64,000 nt of DNA from Bradyrhizobium symbiodeficiens (GCF_002266465.3 NZ_CP029427.2:6512501-6576500), one strand, 5' to 3'. Shown: positions 25,065 to 32,565, counted from the stretch's first letter. Notes: generated by a model from the letters alone, not told the origin. Numbers and translations: made by a program.

Positions 25065-25727
25065 TCACACCGCCGGCCCATCGGCCCTACCGCGATCATT
25101 GACGATCACCGCGAGCGGATTGAGCTTCGGCGGCGCGGCGAGCTGCAGTGTGTTGGTGTCGCGATGGTCGAACGGCGCGCCGCGCACGAACAACGCGGTC
25201 TGGATCAGATAGGTCCAGCTGCCGTCGTCGTTGAAGGTGATGTCGCAGCGGTAGGAGTCGGTACGGAACGCCTGCTCCAGAAAATCCGTGGAGCAGATGC
25301 CGTAGGCGGTGTCGCCGCGCTTTGCGGCGACCGAGATCGCCCTGTCGTCGGGCCCGGCCTTGCCCGAGGCCAGCAGCACCTGCCCACGCGGAATCGCCAG
25401 CGTCTGCATGATCAGCCCGGTCGCAGGCTCCCATAACCAGTAGCCGACCTGGTCGTGGAAGGTGATGTCTTCTTCGGGCGTGTTGATGTGGATGTGATAG
25501 CGCAGCCCGTACAACAGCTGCGGCCCGTTGGCCTGCGGATCGATCGGGTCCATGCGGATGTGCTCGATGAAGGTCCGCCGCTCCGGCCCCTCCGCCTTCG
25601 GATTGATGTCGATGCCTTTGTCCGCCTGCCAATGCCCTGCGAGACGGCGGAGCGGGCCGAGATTGGCAAGGCCGTCGGGCGAGACGTCCTCGGGCTCGGT
25701 GAAGATGTCGGCGGGAATGGGGAGCAT
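25065..25727 (-). CDS. Heme-binding beta-barrel (nitrobindin/FABP-like) protein
   Basis: 220 residues from the ATG at 25727 (GAGG five bases upstream); in-frame ATG at 25760 also exists. Features are LGPLRRLAGHWQADKGIDINP (variant of the GxWxGxG start of nitrobindin-like barrels), HIHINTPEEDITFHDQVGYWLWEPATG and a long alternating beta pattern. In the family a ferric haem is bound by a His near the C-terminus; this protein ends without an obvious candidate beyond FDHRDTNTL, so haem binding is uncertain. 21 bp upstream of the RibD-like gene on the same strand. Confidence 0.65.
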   Translation of the reverse strand: MLPIPADIFTEPEDVSPDGLANLGPLRRLAGHWQADKGIDINPKAEGPERRTFIEHIRMDPIDPQANGPQLLYGLRYHIHINTPEEDITFHDQVGYWLWEPATGLIMQTLAIPRGQVLLASGKAGPDDRAISVAAKRGDTAYGICSTDFLEQAFRTDSYRCDITFNDDGSWTYLIQTALFVRGAPFDHRDTNTLQLAAPPKLNPLAVIVNDRGRADGPAV

Positions 25728-25860
25728 GGCGGCCTCGCGGGAAATTGCGGAGGCAGCCATAGCATGGCGGCGGGAACCTGGCTCGTGTTCAAACCGCATA
25801 ACCGCGAATGGACATGGGCGCCACGTGCAGACGATCGCCGAGCCTCACATGACGCAAGAC

Positions 25861-25887
25861 GGAGCCGAACCTGTCCTGTTCGGCTCC
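25861..25887 (-). terminator. Strong hairpin after the VRDHR-repeat gene
   Basis: GGAGCCGAAC, a 7-base loop, then GTTCGGCTCC, ten perfect pairs. It starts 13 bases after the minus-strand stop codon at 25901. On the minus strand the stem is followed by GTCTTGCG rather than a T-run, so termination would be weak or factor-assisted. Confidence 0.55.
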
Positions 25888-25900
25888 GCCGCCGGGACGC

Positions 25901-26107
25901 TTAGTGGCGGTGATCGCGGACCTCGGGTTGCGTGCGGTGGTCCCTGACGATGGTCTGATTGCGATGGTCGCGCACGATGGGCGGATCGCGATGATCGCGC
26001 ACGATGGTCAGCGCGCTCGCGGGCGTCACCGCGCCTGCCAGAATGAGCGCCGCGAAGCCGCAAGGATGGTATTGCGCGCGAGTCTTGTCCTTTGCCTGGT
26101 GGAGCAC
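25901..26107 (-). CDS. Small exported protein with tandem VRDHR repeats
   Basis: About 68 residues. A signal-peptide-like segment (GFAALILAGAVTPASA, residues 17-32) is followed by a mature chain of only about 36 residues: LT, then nine-residue units IVRDHR-DPP, IVRDHR-NQT, IVRDHR-TQP, and a final EVRDHR-H. Codons in the repeats differ mostly at synonymous positions (DHR is GATCATCGC, GACCATCGC, GACCACCGC, GATCACCGC), which favours a real coding sequence. The start is a GTG at 26107 with a poor ribosome site, so the true start may differ. A ten-pair hairpin follows. Function unknown; the D-H-R units could bind metal or acid groups. Confidence 0.6.
   Translation of the reverse strand: MLHQAKDKTRAQYHPCGFAALILAGAVTPASALTIVRDHRDPPIVRDHRNQTIVRDHRTQPEVRDHRH
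25904..26005 (-). repeat. 27-bp in-frame tandem repeat, about 3.8 copies
   Basis: Three full 27-base units and one partial unit encode IVRDHRxxx. The period equals nine codons and the third-position changes keep the peptide. Not a CRISPR array: units are directly adjacent with no unique spacers. Confidence 0.8.
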
Positions 26108-26208
26108 TGCGAACCACCGGACGGCAAAGCCAGGTTGACCCGTGAGAGAAATATGTGCCGTCGGTCACGTGCTGACGATCAGGTGCACGACCTTGCCGAC
26201 GGCCGCTC

Positions 26209-26457
26209 TCAGGCCGCTTCCGGCATTGAATTCGCGCGCTGCTCGAGCACGCCGATCGTGGCGACCAAATTGTCGCGCCGCGCGCGAAGGTTGAGTGCGA
26301 GCAGCGGATAGGTTGGCGCAAGCACGTCGAACACGCCGGCTTTGGCTTCCTCCTCGAGAATATCGGTATTCAACAGCCGAACGCGCCACCACAAATCGGC
26401 GATCAGCGCATCGAGCCGGAGTTCGCCGGCAGTACCAGAACGGGACATTTCTTGCAT
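26209..26457 (-). CDS. Small hypothetical protein
   Basis: 82 residues from the ATG at 26457, which has GAGG six bases before it; an ATG at 26469 lies too close to that site. The chain is mainly helical (ALIADLWWRVRLLNTDILEEEAKAG broken by a Trp pair, and a second helix LRARRDNLVATIGVLEQRA). No signal peptide or family motif. It diverges from the sigma factor gene at 26645. Confidence 0.5.
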   Translation of the reverse strand: MQEMSRSGTAGELRLDALIADLWWRVRLLNTDILEEEAKAGVFDVLAPTYPLLALNLRARRDNLVATIGVLEQRANSMPEAA

Positions 26458-26587
26458 CGCATGCCTCAACCTGAAACGGGTCTCTCTATCGAGGCCCGGC
26501 TTTGGTCATGACTGAGCAAGCCGGGTGCCAGACGCGGAGCGCGATCTCTGGGAGGTCATGGAACCCACAACAACAGGCATCCCCCGG

Positions 26588-26616
26588 TGATCCGGCGGCC
26601 TGCCTCGGTCGTTTCC
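26588..26616 (+). promoter_or_regulatory. RpoE/ChrR-type ECF promoter before the sigma gene
   Basis: TGATCC at 26588-26593, 16 bases, then CGTTTCC from 26610. The predicted transcript would start near 26620, leaving about 25 bases before the ATG. The same spacing and boxes occur at 27966, 30372 and (minus strand) 29411-29439. TGATCC as -35 element is known for the Rhodobacter RpoE class. Autoregulation of the sigma-antisigma pair is the simplest reading. Confidence 0.75.
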
Positions 26617-26644
26617 AGCCCAAGAGGTCGCTTGTCGAGGCGCT

Positions 26645-27301
26645 ATGATCGCTGCTATCCGGGCTTTAGAGGTGCCGATCCGGGCTGAGGCCGGTTTACC
26701 CCGGAGAGTTGCGGCGCTGTTGTCGATTGGTGCGAGCGAAGGGCCGAAGGCAAAGGTGGACTGGGCTGATTTGATCGGACACGTCGCCTCCAACGGCGAC
26801 CGGGAGGCTTTCAAGCGGCTGTTCGAGCATTTCGCGCCTCGCATCAAGGGGCTGATGCTCAAGGCCGGTTGCAGCTCCGATGAGGCGGAAGAGATCGCCC
26901 AGGGCACCATGATCGCCGTGTGGCGGAAGGCGCACCAGTTCGATCCCGCGACGGCGGGCGCGCCGGCCTGGATTTTCACGATCGCGCGCAACCTGCGGAT
27001 CGATCTATTCCGCCGCAAGGCGCGGACGGACCGGCTGCAATCCGATTCCGAGCTGCCTGATGCACCGGATCAAGCCGAGACGGCCGACGTGCTGATGTCG
27101 CGCGTGCAGGATGCGGCGCGGATCGCCGCGGCGATCAAGCAACTCTCGGCAGAGCAATCCACGGTGGTGAGGCTGTCGTTCATCGAGGAGCGACCGCATC
27201 CGGAGATCGCGAGCACCCTCGGGATTCCCCTCGGAACGGTCAAGTCAAGGATCAGGCTCGCGATGAACCGGTTGCGAGACATTTTGGACGAAGAAGCATG
27301 A
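26645..27301 (+). CDS. rpoE: ECF RNA polymerase sigma factor, ChrR-partnered RpoE type
   Basis: 218 residues. Region 2: DREAFKRLFEHFAPRIKGLMLKAG and AEEIAQGTMIAVWRKAHQFD, with WIFTIARNLRIDLFRR; region 4: IKQLSAEQSTVVRLSFIEERPHPEIASTLGIPLGTVKSRIRLAMNRLR. It directs RNA polymerase to its regulon. GAGG sits four bases before the ATG. The stop overlaps the anti-sigma start as ATGA, so sigma and anti-sigma are translationally coupled. Assignment to the singlet-oxygen RpoE group rests on the ChrR partner and the TGATCC promoters. The first 25 residues are longer than in most ECF factors; a later start is possible. Confidence 0.88.
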   Translation: MIAAIRALEVPIRAEAGLPRRVAALLSIGASEGPKAKVDWADLIGHVASNGDREAFKRLFEHFAPRIKGLMLKAGCSSDEAEEIAQGTMIAVWRKAHQFDPATAGAPAWIFTIARNLRIDLFRRKARTDRLQSDSELPDAPDQAETADVLMSRVQDAARIAAAIKQLSAEQSTVVRLSFIEERPHPEIASTLGIPLGTVKSRIRLAMNRLRDILDEEA

Positions 27302-27939
27302 CGATCAGCCATCATCCGCCGGAAGAGCTTCTGGCCGATTTCGCGGCCGGCAATCTGGAAGAGGCTCATCAACTGGTTGTCGGGGTGCATGTGGCTGGCT
27401 GCCCACGGTGCGCCCGCTTCGTGCGGGCCATCGAGCAGCTTGCGGGCGCCGCGCTGGAGGATGTCGAGCCGGTGCCGATCGCGCCCGATGCATTCGACCG
27501 CGTGATGTCGCGAATTCATCTGTCTCCGGCGGAGACCGCCGCGCCCCGCCTCGCGTCCGACATTGACCATGATCTGCCGCCGGCACTGCGGAACTATCGC
27601 ATCGGCAAGCGCCGGCGCGTCGCGCCCGGTCTCAGCATGAGACCGATCGAGTTGTCCGGTTCGGGCAGCGCACGCGCCTTCCTGCTTAGATCAGCGCCGG
27701 GCTCGCGCATGCTCGAGCACACCCACACCGGCACCGAGCTGACGCTGGTGCTCGAGGGCAGCTTCAGCCACGAGGGCGGACGCTTTGGCCCCGGGGATTT
27801 CGACTATGGCGACGACGAGGTCGATCATCGTCCCATCGTCGGCGACGAAGGCCCTTGCGTCTGCCTGGTCGCCATGACCGGCGACCTGCGCATGAACGGT
27901 TTCCTCGGCCGATTGATCGGACCGTTCGTACGGCTGTGA
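27298..27939 (+). CDS. chrR: ChrR-type zinc anti-sigma factor with cupin domain
   Basis: 213 residues. The N-terminal anti-sigma domain has the zinc ligands His6, His31, Cys35 and Cys38 (HHPPEE, GVHVAGCPRC). The C-terminal cupin has His141, His143, Glu147 and His177 (EHTHTGTE, VDHRP), and Cys187/Cys189. These positions match, as I recall them, those of Rhodobacter sphaeroides ChrR, where the protein holds RpoE inactive until singlet oxygen triggers release. Overlap of 4 bp with the sigma gene. Cytosolic. No missing ligand was found, so it should be functional. Confidence 0.9.
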   Translation: MTISHHPPEELLADFAAGNLEEAHQLVVGVHVAGCPRCARFVRAIEQLAGAALEDVEPVPIAPDAFDRVMSRIHLSPAETAAPRLASDIDHDLPPALRNYRIGKRRRVAPGLSMRPIELSGSGSARAFLLRSAPGSRMLEHTHTGTELTLVLEGSFSHEGGRFGPGDFDYGDDEVDHRPIVGDEGPCVCLVAMTGDLRMNGFLGRLIGPFVRL

Positions 27940-27965
27940 TTGCGCTTCGTCCCTCTCCTGTCGAG

Positions 27966-27994
27966 TGATCCGGGCCTGCGTCCGGAGCGTTTTC
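27966..27994 (+). promoter_or_regulatory. RpoE/ChrR-type promoter before second ECF sigma gene
   Basis: TGATCC at 27966-27971, 16 bases, CGTTTTC from 27988. Transcription would begin near 28000 and reach the ATG at 28019 after about 20 bases. Being 27 bases after the chrR stop codon, it gives the second sigma gene its own RpoE-dependent start in addition to any read-through. Confidence 0.7.
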
Positions 27995-28018
27995 TTTGAA
28001 ACGCAACGGAGACAGGAC

Positions 28019-28603
28019 ATGGCCGGTTCGAACCTGCCAAGCCAGGCACCAAGCGAGATTCTGCGCGAATTGCTGGCCCGCGTCTCGACTGGCGAGACAC
28101 GTGCCTTCGCGGAGCTCCATACGCTGACCCGCGGCAGGCTGGGCCGGACCGCGCTGGCCGTTGGAGCCGCGCCGCACGACGTCGATGATATCCTCCAGGA
28201 CAGTTTTCTGAAGATCTGGCGCAACGCTGCCCGGTTCGATTCCGGACGGGCCCCCGCCATGGCCTGGATGTCCGCGATCGTCCGAAACACCGCCATTGAT
28301 CATCTGCGGACCCGCCGACAGCCGAGTGTCGAATTGGAGAAGGCGCTTGCGGTCGCGGCAGACGCTGCGCCGTTACCGACCGAGGAATTCGATTTCGCCG
28401 GCGCCGAACCCGTTGCCCGCGGCGCGCTGGCCCGTTTGCCGGAAGATCGCCGCAGGCTGGTCGCTCTGGCCTATCTGGAAGGCGAGAGCCGCGCGAGCCT
28501 GTCGCGGCGCTTCGGTGTGCCGGTCGGCACCATCAAGACCTGGCTGCACCGAACCATTTTGGTCGTGCGCAAGGATTGCCTGGCCACGATGGCGGCGGCC
28601 TGA
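28019..28603 (+). CDS. Second ECF sigma factor (SigK/ECF19-like)
   Basis: 194 residues from the ATG at 28019 (GGAGACAGGAC upstream). Region 2: DVDDILQDSFLKIWRNAARFD and AWMSAIVRNTAIDHLRTRR; region 4: LARLPEDRRRLVALAYLEGESRASLSRRFGVPVGTIKTWLHRTILVVRKDCL. The C-terminal WLHR...RKDCL ending is similar to SigK-type ECF factors. No zinc or membrane anti-sigma gene follows; instead there is a 99-residue helical protein 19 bp downstream. Lying behind an RpoE-like promoter, it would make a two-step sigma cascade. Its target promoters are unknown. Confidence 0.85.
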   Translation: MAGSNLPSQAPSEILRELLARVSTGETRAFAELHTLTRGRLGRTALAVGAAPHDVDDILQDSFLKIWRNAARFDSGRAPAMAWMSAIVRNTAIDHLRTRRQPSVELEKALAVAADAAPLPTEEFDFAGAEPVARGALARLPEDRRRLVALAYLEGESRASLSRRFGVPVGTIKTWLHRTILVVRKDCLATMAAA

Positions 28604-28622
28604 AGGCGGCAGGAAAGCGTGC

Positions 28623-28922
28623 ATGGCCGCAGAGATCATTGAATTTCCCGAGCGTGGACGCGACCGGCTCGTCTCCTCGATCGCAAGGCTCGAAACCATC
28701 GTGAGAGAAGTCGAGCGAATCGTGGCCGACGAGCCTGAAGCCGGCGTCGACCGGCTGCTCGCAATCATGGAGCACATGGGCGACCGATTGGTCGATCTCG
28801 CAACCCTCGTGCTCGACGAGGAGTCGAAGCTGCAGGCCCGGAAGGCCTTCATATCCTTGTCCGACAAGATCGCGGAAACCAGGGAAGCGTTCGAGCAGGT
28901 CGGAGACCGGACGCATACCTGA
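28623..28922 (+). CDS. Small acidic helical protein, possible partner of the second sigma factor
   Basis: 99 residues. Starts MAAEIIEFPERGRDRL, then heptad-like helices over residues 15-95 (VREVERIVADE, LLAIMEHMGDRLVDLATLV, KAFISLSDKIAETREAF). No Cys or metal-binding pattern, no membrane segment. AGGAAAG lies 7 bases before the ATG, 19 bp after the sigma gene. Co-transcription suggests a link to the sigma factor, for example as a soluble anti-sigma or anti-anti-sigma helper, but nothing in the sequence proves that. Confidence 0.65.
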   Translation: MAAEIIEFPERGRDRLVSSIARLETIVREVERIVADEPEAGVDRLLAIMEHMGDRLVDLATLVLDEESKLQARKAFISLSDKIAETREAFEQVGDRTHT

Positions 28923-28957
28923 CGCGATCGGCAGGCTGATTGACCCGGCGCCGTCGC

Positions 28958-29359
28958 TCAGTGCGACAGCTTTTGAGCGACGAGAAACCCGATCCAGGCG
29001 CTGACGCCGGCGAGGAACGAGCCCCAGCACACGTCCGCAAGGGTCAGTCCGGTCGACCAGTTCCGCAGCGTCGCCTGATTGGTCAGATCGTAGGTCGCGT
29101 AGGTGAAGCAGCCGAGCAGCAGGCCGGATGTGAAGGCGCGCAGCGCGCCGCCGTCTTGCTGTGCAGGCAACACGGCAAACCAAATCAAGCCGAGGGGATA
29201 CAGCAGATAGAAAGCTGCCGCGGCGGGCAGATCGGGTTGAGCCCGCAACATGTCGCCCAGCACGGGCCGATACAGCTTGTCGACCATGATCGTCAGCCAG
29301 ACCATGTCGACGGCGACGAAAGTCACGGCCACCGCGAGATAGGTCAAGAAAAGAGTCAT
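28958..29359 (-). CDS. DUF2177 membrane protein
   Basis: 133 residues from the ATG at 29359, about four transmembrane segments. Family marks: VAVDMVWLTIM, YRPVLGDML, FYLLYPLGLIWFAV, GLLLGCFTYATYDLTNQATLRNW. DUF2177 genes commonly neighbour the cfa/DUF1365 cluster. Function unknown. A TGATCC-N16-CGTTA site precedes the start on the minus strand, implying RpoE control. The apparent longer start at 29440 is inside that promoter and was rejected. Confidence 0.8.
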   Translation of the reverse strand: MTLFLTYLAVAVTFVAVDMVWLTIMVDKLYRPVLGDMLRAQPDLPAAAAFYLLYPLGLIWFAVLPAQQDGGALRAFTSGLLLGCFTYATYDLTNQATLRNWSTGLTLADVCWGSFLAGVSAWIGFLVAQKLSH

Positions 29360-29410
29360 GTCCGTGTTTCCCGTCGCCCTGCATCCGGCCGGCTTGTCGA
29401 GCAGCGCCAG

Positions 29411-29439
29411 ATTAACGACCCGGGAGCCATGTCGGATCA
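29411..29439 (-). promoter_or_regulatory. RpoE/ChrR-type promoter before the DUF2177 gene
   Basis: Read on the minus strand: TGATCC (29439-29434), 16 bases, CGTTAAT (29417-29411). Spacing is the same as at the three plus-strand sites. The predicted start near 29403 leaves about 45 bases of leader before the ATG at 29359. Confidence 0.65.
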
Positions 29440-29483
29440 CATCGGCGATTCATTCGGCTTTGCGGCGCAGCGACCAGGGTCCA

Positions 29484-30287
29484 TCACGGTTCCCGCCGCC
29501 GCGGCCATGGAAAGAAGGCGTTGGTGCGGGCCTGATAGCGGCGATAGCGGTCCTCGCGCGATTGCAGCATCTGCTCCTCTAGCGGCGGTATGCCCGTCAC
29601 ATGGACCAGGATCCAGTACATGATCGCGGGCGCTGCCAGGCTGGCCCACCCCCATGGATAGCCCGGCGATAGCGCGATGACCGGGTAAGCCAGCCATCCC
29701 AGCCATTCGAAGAAATAGTTCGGGTGACGCGACCAGCGCCACAAGCCGACATCGCAGACGAGGCCCTTGCTGGAGGGGTTGCGCTTGAACTGCCGCAACT
29801 GCCGGTCCGCCAAGGCCTCGCCGGCAACGGCAACCAGAATGATGACGATCCCGGCGTAGTCCTGCAGCCGCAGTTCAGGCCCGGGCGCATGCGCCGCGAG
29901 GAAGACGGCGAACGGCAGCGGCAACGAGACCAGCGCCTGCGATTGCAGGAAGAGGAACATCCGGCGAGGCGCATCGGCGCCCCATTGGCGCGCATAGTTC
30001 GCATAGCGGGGATCGTCGATCCCGGCTGCGGAGCGTTGCGCGATGTGCGTCCCAAGCCGCACCGACCAAAGCAGCACGAGCCCCGCGACAAGCACCCGGC
30101 GGGCCGGCGAACCATCATCCAGCGGCCACAAGGCCGCGGCCGCGCCGACGAGGCCGGTCGCATAGGACCAGATCGCATCGACCCAGCCGGAATTGCCGGT
30201 GCGCTGCTGAACGACCCAGGCCAGTGCCATCAGGAGGCAGAGGGCCAGCGCAATGCCGGCTATCGCCTGAACGTACGGAAGGAACAT
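29484..30287 (-). CDS. DUF1295 family membrane protein (steroid 5-alpha-reductase-like)
   Basis: 267 residues with about six membrane segments. The signature GLWRWSRHPNYFFEW near residue 185 belongs to the isoprenylcysteine methyltransferase / 3-oxo-5-alpha-steroid 4-dehydrogenase-like superfamily, in which this region binds a nucleotide cofactor. The likely job is reduction or other modification of a lipid in the inner membrane. It stands upstream of the DUF2177 gene on the same strand and diverges from the flavin oxidoreductase operon. No TGATCC site was seen in front of it. Confidence 0.82.
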   Translation of the reverse strand: MFLPYVQAIAGIALALCLLMALAWVVQQRTGNSGWVDAIWSYATGLVGAAAALWPLDDGSPARRVLVAGLVLLWSVRLGTHIAQRSAAGIDDPRYANYARQWGADAPRRMFLFLQSQALVSLPLPFAVFLAAHAPGPELRLQDYAGIVIILVAVAGEALADRQLRQFKRNPSSKGLVCDVGLWRWSRHPNYFFEWLGWLAYPVIALSPGYPWGWASLAAPAIMYWILVHVTGIPPLEEQMLQSREDRYRRYQARTNAFFPWPRRREP

Positions 30288-30371
30288 GCTCTCACCGATT
30301 CGACCTTTGTCTGTACGTCATGTCCGGGCCGCGGTTTCGCCTTGGCGGCGGGTTCCAGGCGATCAGCCAAG

Positions 30372-30400
30372 TGATCCGGGCCATCGCGCCAAACGTTTCC
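30372..30400 (+). promoter_or_regulatory. RpoE/ChrR-type promoter before the flavin oxidoreductase-DUF1365-cfa operon
   Basis: TGATCC at 30372-30377, 16 bases, CGTTTCC from 30394. Both boxes and three flanking bases on each side match the site at 27966. The predicted start near 30405 gives a 50-base leader before the ATG at 30456. Confidence 0.75.
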
Positions 30401-30455
30401 TGTCCGGTGCTTCAAAGGACCGTAGCTGGCGGTACCGCAGTGGGGGCGAAAGAGA

Positions 30456-31769
30456 ATGCGTTTGGCCGTAATCGGGACGGGAATTGCCGGCAATGCCGCC
30501 GCATGGCTCCTGTCGAAGCGTTACGCCGTCACCGTTTACGAGCGCGAGCAACGGCCGGGGGGACATAGCCACACCGTTCGAATCGACTATGACGGCGAGC
30601 CTCTCGACGTCGATGTCGGCTTCATCGTGTTCAACGAGACGAACTATCCGCAATTGACATCGTTGTTCTCCCATCTGGGCGTGAAGACGGTCGAGACCTG
30701 CATGAGCTTCGCCCTCTCCGCCGATCAAGGCCGGTTCGAATGGCGGGGTGGCGGCGAGACGGCCTTGCAAACAGTCTGCGGCCTGTTTGCCCAGCCACGC
30801 AACCTCGCTTCGCCGTCATATTTTCGCATGCTGGCGGAGGTCGCGCGGTTCAACCGGCAGAGCGTGGCCGATCTAAGTGCCGGCCGGCTGCGCGACCTGA
30901 CGCTCGGTGAGTATTTGCGCGGGCAATCCTTCGGGACGCGGCTGTTCTCCGACTACCTCGGCCCGATGGGCGCGGCGATCTGGTCGTCCTCGTCCGACGA
31001 CATTCTGTCCTTTCCGGCGGAGAACTTCGTGGCCTTCTTCGACAACCACCGGCTGTTGCACCTCGATCGGCCGCGCTGGCGGACCGTGGAGGGCGGCAGC
31101 CGACGCTATGTCGACAAGCTGACCGCTTCGTTCGTGCACAACATTCGGCTGGGCTGCGCGGTAACGTCGATCGACCGAACCGGGCATGGCGTGACCGTCC
31201 GCGACAGTCACGGCGGTGAGGAAAGTTACGATGCCGTCGTGATGGCCTGTCACAGCGATCAGGCCCTGGCGGCGCTGTCGGATGCCGATGCCGAGGAACG
31301 TTCCATTCTCGGCGCGATCAGATATGCCCCCAACACCATTTACCTGCACCGTGATCCCCGCCTCATGCCGAAGCGGCGGCAGGCATGGGCGTCCTGGAAC
31401 TTCCTGCGATGGCAGCGGCAGACGACTGCGCAGAACGACGTCGCGGTGACCTATTGGATGAACAGGCTGCAAGGCATCGACGACCGCAAGCCGTTGTTCG
31501 TCAGCCTCAACCCTCCGTTCGAGCCTGCGGCACACCTGACGTTCGGAAAGTTCAGCTTCGACCATCCGCAATACGACCTGGCTGCATTCGCGGCGCAGCG
31601 ACGGCTGCCCGCCATCCAGGGCCGTCGCCGAACCTGGTTCTGCGGCGCCTGGACCGGCTATGGCTTTCACGAGGACGGCTTGCAGGCCGGCATCTCCGTT
31701 GCCGAGGCGCTTGGCAGCGACGTTCCGTGGCGCCTGCCGGGGCCGTTGCTGGCCGAGGCTGCCGAGTAA
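30456..31769 (+). CDS. FAD-dependent oxidoreductase of the cfa cluster (amine-oxidase fold)
   Basis: 437 residues. FAD motif GTGIAGNAAAWLLSKRYAVTVYERE at the start and RPGGHSHT after it. Family marks are YDGEPLDVDVGFIVFNE, GPMGAAIWSSS and, near the end, WFCGAWTGYGFHEDGLQAG. This flavoprotein always travels with DUF1365 and a Cfa-type methyltransferase; in Rhodobacter a related desaturase acts in furan fatty acid synthesis. It likely oxidises or desaturates a methylated acyl chain. First gene of a three-gene operon with gaps of 4 and 3 bp. Confidence 0.82.
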   Translation: MRLAVIGTGIAGNAAAWLLSKRYAVTVYEREQRPGGHSHTVRIDYDGEPLDVDVGFIVFNETNYPQLTSLFSHLGVKTVETCMSFALSADQGRFEWRGGGETALQTVCGLFAQPRNLASPSYFRMLAEVARFNRQSVADLSAGRLRDLTLGEYLRGQSFGTRLFSDYLGPMGAAIWSSSSDDILSFPAENFVAFFDNHRLLHLDRPRWRTVEGGSRRYVDKLTASFVHNIRLGCAVTSIDRTGHGVTVRDSHGGEESYDAVVMACHSDQALAALSDADAEERSILGAIRYAPNTIYLHRDPRLMPKRRQAWASWNFLRWQRQTTAQNDVAVTYWMNRLQGIDDRKPLFVSLNPPFEPAAHLTFGKFSFDHPQYDLAAFAAQRRLPAIQGRRRTWFCGAWTGYGFHEDGLQAGISVAEALGSDVPWRLPGPLLAEAAE

Positions 31770-31773
31770 AGTG

Positions 31774-32562
31774 ATGGTCCAACCCCAACCAGCCAGAGTG
31801 GAGGATGCAACGGCGCCCGCTGCGCTCTATTGGGGAAAAGTCATGCACGCGCGATGGCGGCCCGTGCAGCACAGGTTCACCTACCGCGTGATGAGCCTGC
31901 TGATCGACCTCGACCGGTTGAACGAAGCCGATCGCCAATCCCGGCTGTTCGGCGTCAATCGCTCGGCGGCTTTCAGCTTCCACGAGCGCGATCACGGCGA
32001 AGGCACCAGCGCGGGCCTCAGCCAACACGTCCGGCGCCTCGCAGCGCAACGCGGCATCGACCTCGCCGGAGGCCGCGTACTTCTTCTCTGTTATCCCAGG
32101 GTTCTCGGCTACGTGTTCAATCCGCTTTCGGTCTATTTTTGCTACGGCGCCACCGGCGCTCCTGCCCTACTGATCTACGAAGTCCGCAACACCTTCGGCG
32201 AAATGCATTCCTACGCCCTGCCGGTGCGGGAGGCCGCCGCGGGCTGCGCCATCCGGCAGACCCAGCCGAAGGAGTTTTACGTCTCGCCCTTCATGGAGAT
32301 GGAAACACGTTACAGTTTCAGCGTTTCTCCACCGCAGCAGGACGTCAAAGTCAGGATCCTGCAGAGTAACGGGCAGGGCGCGATGTTTGCGGCAGCATTC
32401 TCCGGACGACGTCGGGCCCTGACCAGCCGCTCGATGATCGCGGCGTTGGTCGGCCTGCCCTTCCTGACGTTCAAGATCATCGCAGCCATTCACTGGGAGG
32501 CGATGCGGCTCTGGCTGAAAGGTGTTCCCTACGTGCCTCGTTTGAAACAACGTGAGATCTAG
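31774..32562 (+). CDS. DUF1365 protein
   Basis: 262 residues from the ATG at 31774 (a GTG at 31771 is possible), 4 bp after the previous stop. Matches DUF1365: YWGKVMHARWRPVQHRFTYRVMSLLIDL, RVLLLCYPRVLGYVFNPLSVYFCY, LIYEVRNTFGEMHSYALP and KEFYVSPFMEMETRYSF. Function is not established; it is always found with the flavin oxidoreductase and Cfa-type enzyme, so a role in the same lipid pathway is likely. No clear membrane span. Confidence 0.85.
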   Translation: MVQPQPARVEDATAPAALYWGKVMHARWRPVQHRFTYRVMSLLIDLDRLNEADRQSRLFGVNRSAAFSFHERDHGEGTSAGLSQHVRRLAAQRGIDLAGGRVLLLCYPRVLGYVFNPLSVYFCYGATGAPALLIYEVRNTFGEMHSYALPVREAAAGCAIRQTQPKEFYVSPFMEMETRYSFSVSPPQQDVKVRILQSNGQGAMFAAAFSGRRRALTSRSMIAALVGLPFLTFKIIAAIHWEAMRLWLKGVPYVPRLKQREI

Positions 32563-32565
32563 ACC

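Noticed and set aside
23187..25436. Long plus-strand open frame spanning amine oxidase, RibD-like and beta-barrel genes
   Set aside because: Three real minus-strand genes with recognisable domains occupy the interval; the frame is a shadow.
25904..26005. CRISPR-like short repeat
   Set aside because: The 27-base units are adjacent without unique spacers, are in frame and vary at synonymous positions, so this is a coding tandem repeat.
29360..29440. Upstream GTG start of the DUF2177 gene at 29440
   Set aside because: It would translate the promoter itself (GTGATCC...), and the added 27 residues are not part of the family.
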